NCBI GenBank assembly: GCA_000818095.1
Contig: CP009417.1
Location: forward strand, 248,001 to 312,000
From: Jeotgalibacillus malaysiensis
GTDB lineage: Bacteria; Bacillota; Bacilli; Bacillales; Jeotgalibacillaceae
Length of the DNA stretch: 64,000 nucleotides
Direction: 5' to 3'
Part shown: positions 53,744-63,280 of the stretch, piece after piece
How positions within the stretch are numbered: the stretch's first letter is position 1
How the letters are laid out: every line of letters starts with the position of its first letter
The notes under the pieces: model-generated
Told to the model about the DNA's origin: nothing
Seen by the model: the letters and a program-made list of their open reading frames with translations, nothing else
Database searches by the model: none
Made by a program: the position numbers and the translations under genes

Positions 53744-54211
53744 TTATCGAGGCTCACTAATCCATTGAACCCAAAGGTTCGCATAAGGACTCGCAACCAA
53801 TTTATAATCATTCTTATTGTTCAAGTTGAGCTTGCGACCATCTTTATACAAGAAAATAATCGTTGTTACTCCACCGCCTGAAATGCCCGCTACAATTTTC
53901 CGCTCAGAAAGCGTTTCGTCCGCATCTGCTGAAACGGAAATAATTGCATCCATCTTATCACGTGTTACCCGGATACCACCTGTTTTTGAATCAATTCGAA
54001 CCGATTTAATCCCACGAGAATGGTGTGTGTCATTTGTGTGCAAATAGACACCTTTTGACGGGTCAATTCGAATAACACCGCCTGAGAAAGTTGTTCCATC
54101 TGCGAGTCTGATAGAAGGTTTCTTATAAGAATTCGCATACCCTACCGTCAATCCTGTCATCATCAAACACATTGCCATCAATAAAACAAACGCTTTTTTT
54201 GAAATGTTCAT
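53744..54211 (-). CDS. secreted 155-aa protein, copy 2
   Basis: Tandem paralogue of the 53148-53615 product, same length, with the same core and the same C-terminal W-I-SEPR. The signal peptide and the last third have diverged most. Separated from copy 1 by 128 bp including a terminator (AAACCCTTC/GAAGGGTTT, 53716-53739). It lies next to the LPQTG-anchored Asp-box protein. Function unknown. Confidence 0.7.
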   Translation of the reverse strand: MNISKKAFVLLMAMCLMMTGLTVGYANSYKKPSIRLADGTTFSGGVIRIDPSKGVYLHTNDTHHSRGIKSVRIDSKTGGIRVTRDKMDAIISVSADADETLSERKIVAGISGGGVTTIIFLYKDGRKLNLNNKNDYKLVASPYANLWVQWISEPR

Positions 54212-54324
54212 ATCATTTCCTCCTTTAAAGTAAAGTGTGCAGTATCAATTGTGCACGCCATTTTTTGTTTACCGTTTATTATAGATTTTTGTGAGGAAAA
54301 TATAAGAACGCTATTTGATAGTAC

Positions 54325-54352
54325 AAAAAAGAACCCAAAATGGGTTCTTTTT
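54325..54352 (-). terminator. terminator of the LPQTG adhesin gene
   Basis: AAGAACCC pairs with GGGTTCTT, T-run on the minus strand. Confidence 0.8.
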
Positions 54353-54362
54353 GTGACATCCT

Positions 54363-57300
54363 TTATTTCTTTTTGAAAAGTCTTTTCTTGGTGAGGAGGA
54401 AGATTCCCGCCAAAATAGATAAGAGACCGAATCCTGTGGAAATAGGATTGATTGGGTCACCGGTTTGTGGAAGGGTATCTTCTTTTTCAGAAGATGTATC
54501 ATCCATCTCATCCGTTTGATTATCCATTGAAAATTCTCCACTTTCATTTTTCACCTCTTCTCCAAGAGCTGTGGAATCTTTGGAGGCATCACTTTCTTTT
54601 TCATTAATTTCCGTTTCAGATTGATTCTTATCTCCAGGTGAAACTTCTTCACTATCTGAGTCTAAATCTGAATCTGTTTTACCGTTGCTTTCTCCGGTTT
54701 CAGGATTTTCAATATCGAATTCACCATCTTCCGTTTTTTCTGATTCATCCTTTTCACCTGTGTTATCTCCATTCGAATTAGAATCAGCAGGTTCTTCCGG
54801 TGTATCCGGTGTGTCCGGTGTGTCCGACTCTGGCTCACCAGGCACTGGCTCTGGCGTCTCTGATTCAGGTGGTTCAGTAGGGTCTACTGGGTTTGGTGTT
54901 TCTGGTTTTTCAGGAGTTGGCTCTGGTGTCACGACTGGATTTTCTGGAGGTTCTGGAGTTGGAGTAATAGGAGATTCAGGGGTTGGCTTAGTCGGGATTT
55001 CAGGCTCTTCAACAGGTGGCTTTGGTGTTGGGTCAACCGGTGGTGCCACTGGAGGTTCCGTTACAGGTGGGTTAATGGTTGTTTCCTCTTCGATGGTTGT
55101 CACCTCATAAGAAAAGTTCGAAACGTTACCCGATTTATCACGAACTGCAAAGGTGTAAAGACCATTTTTAGAGACCTTGAATGATACGGTTTCTGCTTCA
55201 ACAACATCTCCATTTGGCAAGGTGATGGATTCAATACCTGATTCTCCATCCTCTGCTTTTACGGATAACGTGACCTCATCCTTATTATCAGAACTGTCGT
55301 CCACTTCAATGATAGCCGTTGCTGGAGTATTGTCAATTGAACTCACATCCATTACGTATTCCTGCATATTTCCAGCCTTGTCATAGAGTTTAAACGAATA
55401 GGAACCATTTTCGGTCACGACGAAACTGATGTTTTGTTCTTTTGAAATTGTTCCATCCGGAAGAACCATATAATCAAACCCTTCACCTTCATCTTTAATG
55501 TCAGACACCTCAATGGTCGCATGACTATTTGTCCAGTCTTCAGAAGAGATAGCGACACTTGCTGTTGGTGCGGACTCATCTTTTACTTCAGGCACGCTTG
55601 GCATGTCCGGCGAATTGTTTTGCCAGTCGTTTTTCGGAATTCCGACATCTGAAAGTGAATCCGATGTAATATTTAGGTTCAAGAGGTTGTATGAATACTT
55701 GCTATAATTCCCATTTTCAAATAGCTTGTGGTTGTGAACCAATAGTTCACGCCAGTTTTCTCCATCTTTTGAAACCCCAATATAGTTTTGACCAATTAAA
55801 ACGAATGCATCTTTGACCGGGTCGTATTTGACATCGTTTCTATTTGGGGAGTTATTAATGCTACCCCCTGAGACAACCGGCGTCCAGTTAACAAGGTCAG
55901 TCGAACGGTATGGTTTCACATTGTTCCAAATGTAGACGCCATCTCGATATGCCACATCATGTTTCCCACTAAGGTTTGTATGCACATGGCTTTTTCCAAT
56001 CGTTTGAATGTCTGCTACATTTTCGAATGTTTCGCCATCATCTGTCGATACCGAAATAAACGGTTGCCCTGATGCGAATTTCTTATCACCGAAAAGAACA
56101 ATCTTACCGTCTTCCGTGACGACGACATCTGCGACCCGACCTTCCACTTCATTTGAAGCGTTCCATGTTTTCCCCTCATCCTTGCTGATAAAGGCTTGGG
56201 TATACGTTACGTTGTTAAGCGTTCTTATAGCTGTTACCCCCATAAAGCCGTCCCCAGAGAAGGAAAGGGTAGGAGAGGCACCTGGTGCAACAGGCAATGC
56301 TTGAATTTCTACAGGAAGGACTTCTTTCTGCACAGGACTATCTTCCAGTAAGTCTTCCTTATTGAAAATCGCAATACCATTTGTCACACCTTGATAACTC
56401 TCTTTAAAGGTTGTGAGAATCTTGTCAGTGCCGACCAACGTCCCACTGGTCATTTTTAAATTTCCTGTGTGAATATTTGTGCGAGTATTGGTGTAGTAGT
56501 TTAAGCTTGGATTATCATTTTCCTTCCACACCTGTAATCCCGAGTTGTTTAAATATCCATTAATCAATTTTCCTCCGGTACGGAGAAAGAAATCATCTGG
56601 GTTCCCAATCAACGTATGGTTTTTCTTCATCTCCATTGGGAATTGAAGTGGTCGAGGAGAGTATTTGAACAAATAGTGAGAGATATCCGTTTCCCATGCT
56701 TTTTTGCCAAGTGGAAGAGAATCGTTTGGCGTAACAAGGGGCTGTTTATTTTCTACAATTTTGTTCTGACGTAATTCATCATCAAAAACAATGTCTGTTA
56801 CTTCGAATGGTAAGTTCATATCAAGTGAAGTCCATGTATTGGCATCCTCTGAAATCGAAACATATCCTTTCGATAACGCAATGAATCGTTTGCCAATCGG
56901 GTCTGCATAGATTTTTCGGACATCCAACGCTGACTCAGTTGCCTTTTCCCAGTTTTTCGCATCCTCACTGTAGAGAATGTCATCTTGTACAAATGTTACA
57001 AACTTACCATCCATATAAACAGGCTTAGCGGCTCCAGTAGGCAAGGCTTGTTGAGAGAACGTACTTCCACCATCTTCTGAAATGTAGACGGTACTGTTGA
57101 TAAATGCAACAATCCGGCTGTCTGTTTCATGGATGTCAAAACCCATATAAGGTGAAGAAATCGCATATTTATCTGTCCAGCTCAATCCGTCAGTCGATTC
57201 AGACATGATGGTTTTTCCACCCGCTACACGTTGAGCCGTCAATTTGTTATCAGTTAATGTGATTTTCTCAAAATGTCCTAACGATTTCATTTGGTCAGAG

Positions 57301-57890
57301 ATGTTTTCCCAAGTCTCTCCGTTATCCCGTGAAATCGAATAGTATTGAGCACTACTACCAGGTGTTCCTGTCGTTGCGATTAACACTCCATTGATTTCTG
57401 CCATTTGATTAATGGCGTTATAACGGTGTCGGTTTGTAGCAGGGTCTGAATAATAAACAGTGTTTAAAAAGCCAAACGGGTGCTTCTCAACCGTAGGAAA
57501 TTTCTCTACTAATCCTGTTTCCTGATTAAAGACACCTTCTAAAGCATCCTGTTTCAATCCATAAGCAAAGATTTTACCTGACTCTGTTTTCAGCTTTTTA
57601 AAAGGAATCCCTGTCTTCGACTGACGTTTATCTTCATTCATTTTTTCTCCATCGTAATACGCATCGACAAGTTCAACGTTTTGATTTAATCCTGTAAATG
57701 CGACATGCCATGGGTTGTATTTATCCTGCCAGAAAGACTCTCCATCTACATAGTTTTCACTTTGCACAGATGGGCTCGCCTCTTCTGCTTGCACCTTTTG
57801 CACCACACTTTCTTGTCCTAATGGAAGGACAAGACCTGTCGCAAGCATCGGTACCGTTGCAGTCGCTAACATCATTTGTTTCTTCTTCAT
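54363..57890 (-). CDS. sortase-anchored Asp-box/Ig-like surface protein (1175 aa)
   Basis: Signal peptide about 1-36. Residues 60-760 contain many Asp-box (BNR) motifs of the S-x-D-x-G-x-x-W type (SRDNGETW, SEDGGSTF, SKDEGKTW, STDDGETF, SKDGENW), as in sialidase-type beta-propellers; no sialidase catalytic arginines can be identified, so binding rather than catalysis is more likely. Two to three Ig-like repeats follow (about 775-925), then a Pro/Glu/Ser/Thr wall-spanning region to about 1135. The C-terminus is LPQTGDP, a hydrophobic helix and KKRLFKKK: a complete sortase signal, the only one seen here. Confidence 0.88.
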   Translation of the reverse strand: MKKKQMMLATATVPMLATGLVLPLGQESVVQKVQAEEASPSVQSENYVDGESFWQDKYNPWHVAFTGLNQNVELVDAYYDGEKMNEDKRQSKTGIPFKKLKTESGKIFAYGLKQDALEGVFNQETGLVEKFPTVEKHPFGFLNTVYYSDPATNRHRYNAINQMAEINGVLIATTGTPGSSAQYYSISRDNGETWENISDQMKSLGHFEKITLTDNKLTAQRVAGGKTIMSESTDGLSWTDKYAISSPYMGFDIHETDSRIVAFINSTVYISEDGGSTFSQQALPTGAAKPVYMDGKFVTFVQDDILYSEDAKNWEKATESALDVRKIYADPIGKRFIALSKGYVSISEDANTWTSLDMNLPFEVTDIVFDDELRQNKIVENKQPLVTPNDSLPLGKKAWETDISHYLFKYSPRPLQFPMEMKKNHTLIGNPDDFFLRTGGKLINGYLNNSGLQVWKENDNPSLNYYTNTRTNIHTGNLKMTSGTLVGTDKILTTFKESYQGVTNGIAIFNKEDLLEDSPVQKEVLPVEIQALPVAPGASPTLSFSGDGFMGVTAIRTLNNVTYTQAFISKDEGKTWNASNEVEGRVADVVVTEDGKIVLFGDKKFASGQPFISVSTDDGETFENVADIQTIGKSHVHTNLSGKHDVAYRDGVYIWNNVKPYRSTDLVNWTPVVSGGSINNSPNRNDVKYDPVKDAFVLIGQNYIGVSKDGENWRELLVHNHKLFENGNYSKYSYNLLNLNITSDSLSDVGIPKNDWQNNSPDMPSVPEVKDESAPTASVAISSEDWTNSHATIEVSDIKDEGEGFDYMVLPDGTISKEQNISFVVTENGSYSFKLYDKAGNMQEYVMDVSSIDNTPATAIIEVDDSSDNKDEVTLSVKAEDGESGIESITLPNGDVVEAETVSFKVSKNGLYTFAVRDKSGNVSNFSYEVTTIEEETTINPPVTEPPVAPPVDPTPKPPVEEPEIPTKPTPESPITPTPEPPENPVVTPEPTPEKPETPNPVDPTEPPESETPEPVPGEPESDTPDTPDTPEEPADSNSNGDNTGEKDESEKTEDGEFDIENPETGESNGKTDSDLDSDSEEVSPGDKNQSETEINEKESDASKDSTALGEEVKNESGEFSMDNQTDEMDDTSSEKEDTLPQTGDPINPISTGFGLLSILAGIFLLTKKRLFKKK

Positions 57891-58070
57891 TCACATCACT
57901 CCTTAAATTTTTTTCAATATAATAAATTAAAGTTTTTTATCAATGTTTGTTTGTTTTCTTTGTTTGATTAAGCTTTATAACTATAACAAGTTCTTCAACT
58001 ACACGTCTTCTTTAGGGGTGTCGAGCATGTTCGAGCCTAAAATAAAAAGAGCCGCCGAAGCGACTCTCTC

Positions 58071-61000
58071 TTATCGTCCAATCAATCCTTTTGGCGGAGT
58101 TGGTGCTTTACCTTTCCAAACCTTACCATTCGGGAGATAGATAACTTCTCCAGTTGGGTCTTGTTTTGCACGGTAAGCATTCCCCTTAAGGTTGTTGACT
58201 TCTTGTGTAACTGTCCATGCATTTCCGGCACGGTCGAGTACAACAAATGTGTATTCGCCATTTGCGTGTACGTGATAGTTCGCTGTGTCACCCGAAATGA
58301 CCACACCGTTCGGAAGGATGATGAACTCCACTCCAGATTGGGCGTCTTTTGCCTCAATGGAGAGCGTTACACCAAACTTCGCATTTGTCGATTTGGTTGT
58401 AGATGGCGTTACTTTAGCTGTTCCAACCGTTCGGTCAATGTTTGTCACTGAAATACTTTCAGTCCATTCATTCCCAGCCTTATCGACTGTTGTGAACGTG
58501 TATACACCGTTATCAGATGCTTCAAAGACGAATTTATCCGCTTCTACTTTATCACCATCAGGTGTCACGATATAGTCAACGCCAGAACCCTTATCACTTG
58601 CTTGAACTTCAATAGCAGAGAATTCATTTGTCCATCCGGATGTCAGGTTTGTGAGTGTCGTCTCACCTGGTTCACGGTCAATATTCTTGACTTCATGCGT
58701 GAACGTGGATTCGTTACCGGCTTTATCTTTTACGATAAAGGTGTACACACCATTTTCAGTTGCTTTCACCTCTGCCATATCTCCCTCTACGATTTCACCA
58801 GATGGTAATGTGATAGAAGCTACACCCGATTCCTCATCGCTCGCTTTGATGGATAGGACAACATCTTCTTTTGTTGGAGAAGTAATATCTGATTCAACGA
58901 CAGCAGTTGCTGGAGTATTATCAATGTTGTTTACTTCGTAACGGTATTCAAGCTCGTTTCCGGCTTTATCGACCGCTTTAAACGTGTACTCTCCGTTTTG
59001 AGAGACCTCGTACTCAGCTTTTTCAGCTTCAACCTTTTCACCATTTGGCAGTTCAATATAAGAAATCCCTGATTGGGTATCAGAAGCTGTTACACTCAAG
59101 CTTACGCCATTTTTTGTCCAATCAGCTGTCGATGGTGTGACTTCGACCCTAGCCGGAGTCTTATCAATGGTCTTAACGTCCATGATATACTCTTGCATAT
59201 TCCCAGCTTTGTCATAAAGCTTGAATGAATAGGAACCATTCTCTGTCACAATGAAGCTGATGCCTTGCTCTTTTGAAATCGTCCCATCCGGAAGAACCAT
59301 ATAGTCGAATCCTTCGCCTTCATCTTCAATGCCAGACACCTCAATGGTCGCATGACGGTTTGTCCAGTCATCAGAACCAATCGATACACTTGCCGTTGGA
59401 GCAGACTCATCTTTTACTTCCGGCACATCTGGTGTTTTGTTTTGCCAGTCGTGCTTTGGAATTTCAATATCTGAAAGGTAATCGGACGTAATCGTCAGAT
59501 TCAAGAGGCTGTATGCATATTTGCTGGAACCACCATTTTCAAACAATTTGTGGTTATGAACCAACAGCTCACGCCATTTTTCTCCATCTTTTGAAAGACC
59601 AATATAGTTTTGACCAATTAAAATGAATGCATCCTTGACCGGGTCGTATTTGACATCATTTTTATTTGGAGAGCCATCAATGCTTCCGGTTGCGACAATA
59701 GGTGTCCAATTGACAAGGTCAGTCGAACGATACGGTTTTACATTATTCCAAATGTAGACACCATCTCGATACGCCACGTCATGTTTTCCACTGCGGTTAG
59801 TGTGTTCAAAGGTCTTACCGATAGTTTGAATATCTGTTACATTTTCAAACGTTTTTCCACCATCTTCTGAAACAGAGATGAATGGTTGTCCTGATGCCCA
59901 TTGTGTGTCACCGAAAAGAACAATCTTACCATCTTCCGTGACGACGACATCTGCGACCCGACCTTCCACTTCATTTGAAGCTTCCCACGTTTTCCCCTCG
60001 TCCTTGCTGATAAAGGCTTGAGTATACGTTTTATTATTTGAAGTTCTTACGGCAGTCACAGCCATAAAACCGTCTCCAGAGAAAGAAAGGGTTGGAGAAG
60101 CACCTAGTGCAACAGGTAATGGCTGAACCTCTACCGGGAGGACTTCTTTCATGACGGAATTATCCTCTAACAAATCTTCCTTATCAAAGATGGCAATACC
60201 ATTTGTGACGCCTTGATAGCTCTCTTTAAAGGTTGTCAGAATCTTATCGGTGCCGACCAACGTCCCACTCGTCATTCTCAAGCTCCCTGTGTGAACGTTC
60301 GAACGAGTATTGGTGTAGTAGTTTAAGCTTGGATTGTCGTTTTCTTTCCAGACTTGTAAACCGGAATTGTTTAAATATCCGTGAATCAATTTTCCACCGG
60401 AACGAAGGAAGAAGTCCTGATAGTTCCCAAGCAACGTATGATTTTCCTTCATCTCCATTGGGAATTGAAGTGGACGAGCTGTATATCTGAATAAATACTG
60501 TGAAATATCTGTTTCCCATGCTTTTTTGCCCAATGGAAGAGAATCATTCGCAGTGACAATCGTTTTCTTGTTTTCAAGAGTTTTATTCTGCCTTAACTCA
60601 TCATCAAAAACAATGCCTGTAGGTTCAAACGATAAATTCATATCAAGTGAAGTCCATGTATCAGCATCCTCCGAAACGGAAACGTATCCTTTCGATAACG
60701 CAATGAATCGTTTACCAATCGGGTCTGCATAAATCTTCCGAACATCTAATGCTGGTTCAGTTGCTTTCTTCCACGTCTTTCCATCTTCACTATAGAGGAT
60801 GTCATCCTGAACAAATGTTACAAACTTGCCATTCATAAAGACCGGTTTAGCGGCTCCAGTAGGCAAGGCTTGTTGAGAGAATGTGCTTCCACCATTTTCT
60901 GAAATGTAGACCGTGCTGTTGATAAATGCAACAATTCGGCTTTCGGTTTCATAGATGTCGAATCCGATATATGGTGAAGAAATCGCATATTTATCTGACC

Positions 61001-61715
61001 AGGTCAATCCGTCAGTCGATTCAGACACGATGGTTTTCCCACCCGCCACACGTTGAGCAGTTAATTTACCATCAGTTAAGGTGATTTTTTCAAAATAGCC
61101 TAACGATTTCATTTGGTCAGAAATATTCTCCCATGTTTCCCCATTGTCTCGTGAAATCGAATAATATTGCGTGCTACTACCAGGGTTTCCGGTCGTTGCG
61201 ATTAACACTCCGTTGATTTCCGCCATCTGGTTGATAGCATTATAGCGAGAGAGGTTAGTCGTAGGATTTGAGTAATAAAGTGTATTTAAAAACCCGAATG
61301 GGTGTTTCTCAGCTGAAGGAAACTTCTCTACTAATCCTGTTTCTTGATTGAAGACACCTTCTAAGGCATCCTGTTTCAATCCGTAAGCAAAGATTTTACC
61401 AGATTCTGTCTTCAGCTTTTTAAAAGGTACGCCAGTCTTTGATTGGCGTACATCTTCCACCATCTTTTGCCCATCATAATACGTATCAACCAGTTGAAAT
61501 TCTTTATTTAAACCGGTAAACGCCATATGCCAAGGGTTGTATTTGTCTTGCCACAAAGACTCCCCATCTTTATAAACGTCCGCTTGATTTTGAACTTCAT
61601 TCGTTCCTTCTGCTTGCACCTTCTGTACAACACTTTCATTGCCCATTGGAAGGACAAGACCTGTCGCAAGCATCGGCACGGTTGCCGTCGCTAACATCAT
61701 TTGTTTCTTTTTCAT
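58071..61715 (-). CDS. Asp-box/Ig-like surface protein without anchor (1214 aa)
   Basis: Paralogue of the 54363-57890 product: the first 790 residues, signal peptide included, are mostly identical, with the same Asp-box motifs. After that it has about six Ig-like repeats instead of the Pro-rich region and ends with LPNGKVWKGKAPTPPKGLIGR, with no LPxTG and no membrane helix. It is either released or bound non-covalently. Tandem duplication followed by exchange of the C-terminal half explains the pair. Terminator (AGAGTCGC/GCGGCTCT type) at about 58040-58068. Confidence 0.87.
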   Translation of the reverse strand: MKKKQMMLATATVPMLATGLVLPMGNESVVQKVQAEGTNEVQNQADVYKDGESLWQDKYNPWHMAFTGLNKEFQLVDTYYDGQKMVEDVRQSKTGVPFKKLKTESGKIFAYGLKQDALEGVFNQETGLVEKFPSAEKHPFGFLNTLYYSNPTTNLSRYNAINQMAEINGVLIATTGNPGSSTQYYSISRDNGETWENISDQMKSLGYFEKITLTDGKLTAQRVAGGKTIVSESTDGLTWSDKYAISSPYIGFDIYETESRIVAFINSTVYISENGGSTFSQQALPTGAAKPVFMNGKFVTFVQDDILYSEDGKTWKKATEPALDVRKIYADPIGKRFIALSKGYVSVSEDADTWTSLDMNLSFEPTGIVFDDELRQNKTLENKKTIVTANDSLPLGKKAWETDISQYLFRYTARPLQFPMEMKENHTLLGNYQDFFLRSGGKLIHGYLNNSGLQVWKENDNPSLNYYTNTRSNVHTGSLRMTSGTLVGTDKILTTFKESYQGVTNGIAIFDKEDLLEDNSVMKEVLPVEVQPLPVALGASPTLSFSGDGFMAVTAVRTSNNKTYTQAFISKDEGKTWEASNEVEGRVADVVVTEDGKIVLFGDTQWASGQPFISVSEDGGKTFENVTDIQTIGKTFEHTNRSGKHDVAYRDGVYIWNNVKPYRSTDLVNWTPIVATGSIDGSPNKNDVKYDPVKDAFILIGQNYIGLSKDGEKWRELLVHNHKLFENGGSSKYAYSLLNLTITSDYLSDIEIPKHDWQNKTPDVPEVKDESAPTASVSIGSDDWTNRHATIEVSGIEDEGEGFDYMVLPDGTISKEQGISFIVTENGSYSFKLYDKAGNMQEYIMDVKTIDKTPARVEVTPSTADWTKNGVSLSVTASDTQSGISYIELPNGEKVEAEKAEYEVSQNGEYTFKAVDKAGNELEYRYEVNNIDNTPATAVVESDITSPTKEDVVLSIKASDEESGVASITLPSGEIVEGDMAEVKATENGVYTFIVKDKAGNESTFTHEVKNIDREPGETTLTNLTSGWTNEFSAIEVQASDKGSGVDYIVTPDGDKVEADKFVFEASDNGVYTFTTVDKAGNEWTESISVTNIDRTVGTAKVTPSTTKSTNAKFGVTLSIEAKDAQSGVEFIILPNGVVISGDTANYHVHANGEYTFVVLDRAGNAWTVTQEVNNLKGNAYRAKQDPTGEVIYLPNGKVWKGKAPTPPKGLIGR

Positions 61716-61874
61716 TTACATCACTCCTATAGTATTTATTGCGAAACCCTTTATCATAGATAGTTTGAATTCAAAATATTACTACTCAAACCCTTAGTTC
61801 CTACTTTAATATAGTGATTTCACCCAAATTTATCGTCTTTTTTATGTCGGAATACTGTCTTAGCAAGCGAAAAC

Positions 61875-61901
61875 AAAAAAGAGTCGCTTAAGCGACTCTC
61901 T
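61875..61901 (-). terminator. terminator of the macrodomain operon
   Basis: GAGTCGCTT pairs with AAGCGACTC, T-run on the minus strand. Confidence 0.8.
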
Positions 61902-62342
61902 TTACTTTTTGATACATACGACAATTTCCATTTCTTCATTGGCAAACACGGTCTGAACAATGCCACTCACCTGTTTCCAATCGAGCTTGTCCAACCCGCT
62001 TCCAATCAACGGAATCGCAATATGCGTAAAACGATGTTTTTTCATATACTCACGGAACGAAATGAGAGACATTGTGAGCGTCTCATACGTTGGCTTGTGA
62101 TTGTACTTTGCCTTCGTAAACAAGTTCACCACAATTCGTCCACCTTTCGTTATATATGGAATCGCATCGCCGATTTTCGGATTCTGTGCCTTTACGATGT
62201 CCGGCATCTCTGGAATGCGTTTACGGAACTCCAGGGCAATACCAGCTCCCATTGCACAGTCTTCACTGACGCAATGAGCCAGCACATAATGCTTATCCAT
62301 TAAGAATAAATCCTGTTCTTTCTCCACATACTGTAGCTTCAT
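61902..62342 (-). CDS. macrodomain protein, TARG1/OARD1-like ADP-ribosyl hydrolase
   Basis: A 146-residue single macrodomain. Seen: LAHCVSEDCAMGAGIALEF (21-39), VVNLFTKAKYNHKPTYETL (71-89) and PLIGSGLDKLDW (111-122). The HCVSEDC, TK..HKPTYE and GLDxLxW motifs match human TARG1 (OARD1), which cleaves ADP-ribose from Glu/Asp and hydrolyses O-acetyl-ADP-ribose; the lysine after LFT (77 or 79) and Asp118 are the likely catalytic pair. It could reverse the action of the PARP encoded 22 kb away. The ATG overlaps the stop of the upstream gene (ATGA). Confidence 0.9.
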   Translation of the reverse strand: MKLQYVEKEQDLFLMDKHYVLAHCVSEDCAMGAGIALEFRKRIPEMPDIVKAQNPKIGDAIPYITKGGRIVVNLFTKAKYNHKPTYETLTMSLISFREYMKKHRFTHIAIPLIGSGLDKLDWKQVSGIVQTVFANEEMEIVVCIKK

Positions 62343-62686
62343 TCTGCTTCCTCCTTATACTTACGAGCTTGTCGTAGGATGAACCCATGATTTCGAACGA
62401 CCGCCGCTTCAAAATCTTCATCAGAGGTATAATCCAGCTCATGGGCATGCAACACGATTTTCCCATCGTTTGCGTACACATATCCATTCACATACCCTTC
62501 CTGATGTTCATTGTCTGCTCCCACCTGAATCGACAGGGTCACATCTTGCTCCCCTTCTGGAATTGAAAAATCAATAGAGAATCCGTCTCCATCGACAAAT
62601 CCACCTTGTCCTGCGTCCGGGAACTTCCGGGAAAGCTTCTTGAGGATGAACTCATATTTTTCGTCTACAGTCATTTTCGGTTTCAT
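62339..62686 (-). CDS. hypothetical protein coupled to the macrodomain gene (115 aa)
   Basis: A 115-residue acidic alpha/beta protein with no recognised family: helical N-terminus, a beta-rich middle (VTLSIQVGAD), and a C-terminal helix. TAAGGAGG lies upstream of the ATG at 62686. Four-base overlap with the macrodomain gene, so the two are made together; a role in ADP-ribose handling is possible but unsupported. Confidence 0.65.
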   Translation of the reverse strand: MKPKMTVDEKYEFILKKLSRKFPDAGQGGFVDGDGFSIDFSIPEGEQDVTLSIQVGADNEHQEGYVNGYVYANDGKIVLHAHELDYTSDEDFEAAVVRNHGFILRQARKYKEEAE

Positions 62687-62783
62687 AAAAGAAACGCCTC
62701 CTTAAAAGTAAATGGTCTAACAAGACTCCTTTGTTTCGTGCTTACCTTATTTTAGATTTCTAAGCAAGAACTTATAACCAGAC

Positions 62784-62807
62784 AAAAAGCAGGGGGTTCC
62801 CTGCTCT
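62784..62807 (-). terminator. terminator of the 62810-63235 gene
   Basis: AGCAGGG pairs with CCCTGCT, T-run on the minus strand. Confidence 0.75.
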
Positions 62808-62809
62808 TA

Positions 62810-63235
62810 TCATTGAACCAACATTTGATTGTAGCCGTTCATAAATAGATTGGTTGCTTCTGCCATCAAGAACGCTTCATCACGCAATAGACAAGCGAAA
62901 TGATAAGGCGTCGCATTACCTCGAATACCAAAGGATTCAAACTCATCAAGTCCGTTAAATAGGTTTTGTGCAAGCAAGAACACAATGGCATCACGTTCAT
63001 CTAACTCACCGATGACAAAACGAGAAACCGCAACATCAACCTTTGGATAGCATCCTTTCGGTTCAAACAGCTCTTCTGGACTATCATAATGAAGTGCCGA
63101 CACCAGATACATCACAGCAATCTCCCGGTTAAAAATCTTTGTTCGGGTCAACATCTGAATCTTCATCAACTCATCAAAACGTGCTTTGTGTTGTTCACTG
63201 ATAAATGTGGTCGTTTCAGCAATTACTGTATTCAT
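62810..63235 (-). CDS. hypothetical protein (141 aa)
   Basis: A 141-residue, mostly helical protein. The N-terminus TTFISEQHKARFDELM, then a helix with AVMYLVSAL, resembles small DUF families of phage and mobile elements in Bacillota (DUF6075 or DUF2538 type); I cannot choose between them. TAGGAGG precedes the ATG. Its upstream region has two copies of the palindrome. Confidence 0.6.
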   Translation of the reverse strand: MNTVIAETTTFISEQHKARFDELMKIQMLTRTKIFNREIAVMYLVSALHYDSPEELFEPKGCYPKVDVAVSRFVIGELDERDAIVFLLAQNLFNGLDEFESFGIRGNATPYHFACLLRDEAFLMAEATNLFMNGYNQMLVQ

Positions 63236-63280
63236 GCTTCAAACCTCCTAGTTTTTTGTAGTTATAGTTTATCATACTTA

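Noticed and set aside
28060-58900. Many plus-strand open frames inside the Ig-like surface genes
   Set aside because: They are repetitive shadows of the Ig repeats on the other strand, without start signals.
54363-61715. Asp-box proteins as sialidases
   Set aside because: Asp boxes are structural; the arginine triad and Tyr-Glu pair of sialidases cannot be identified.
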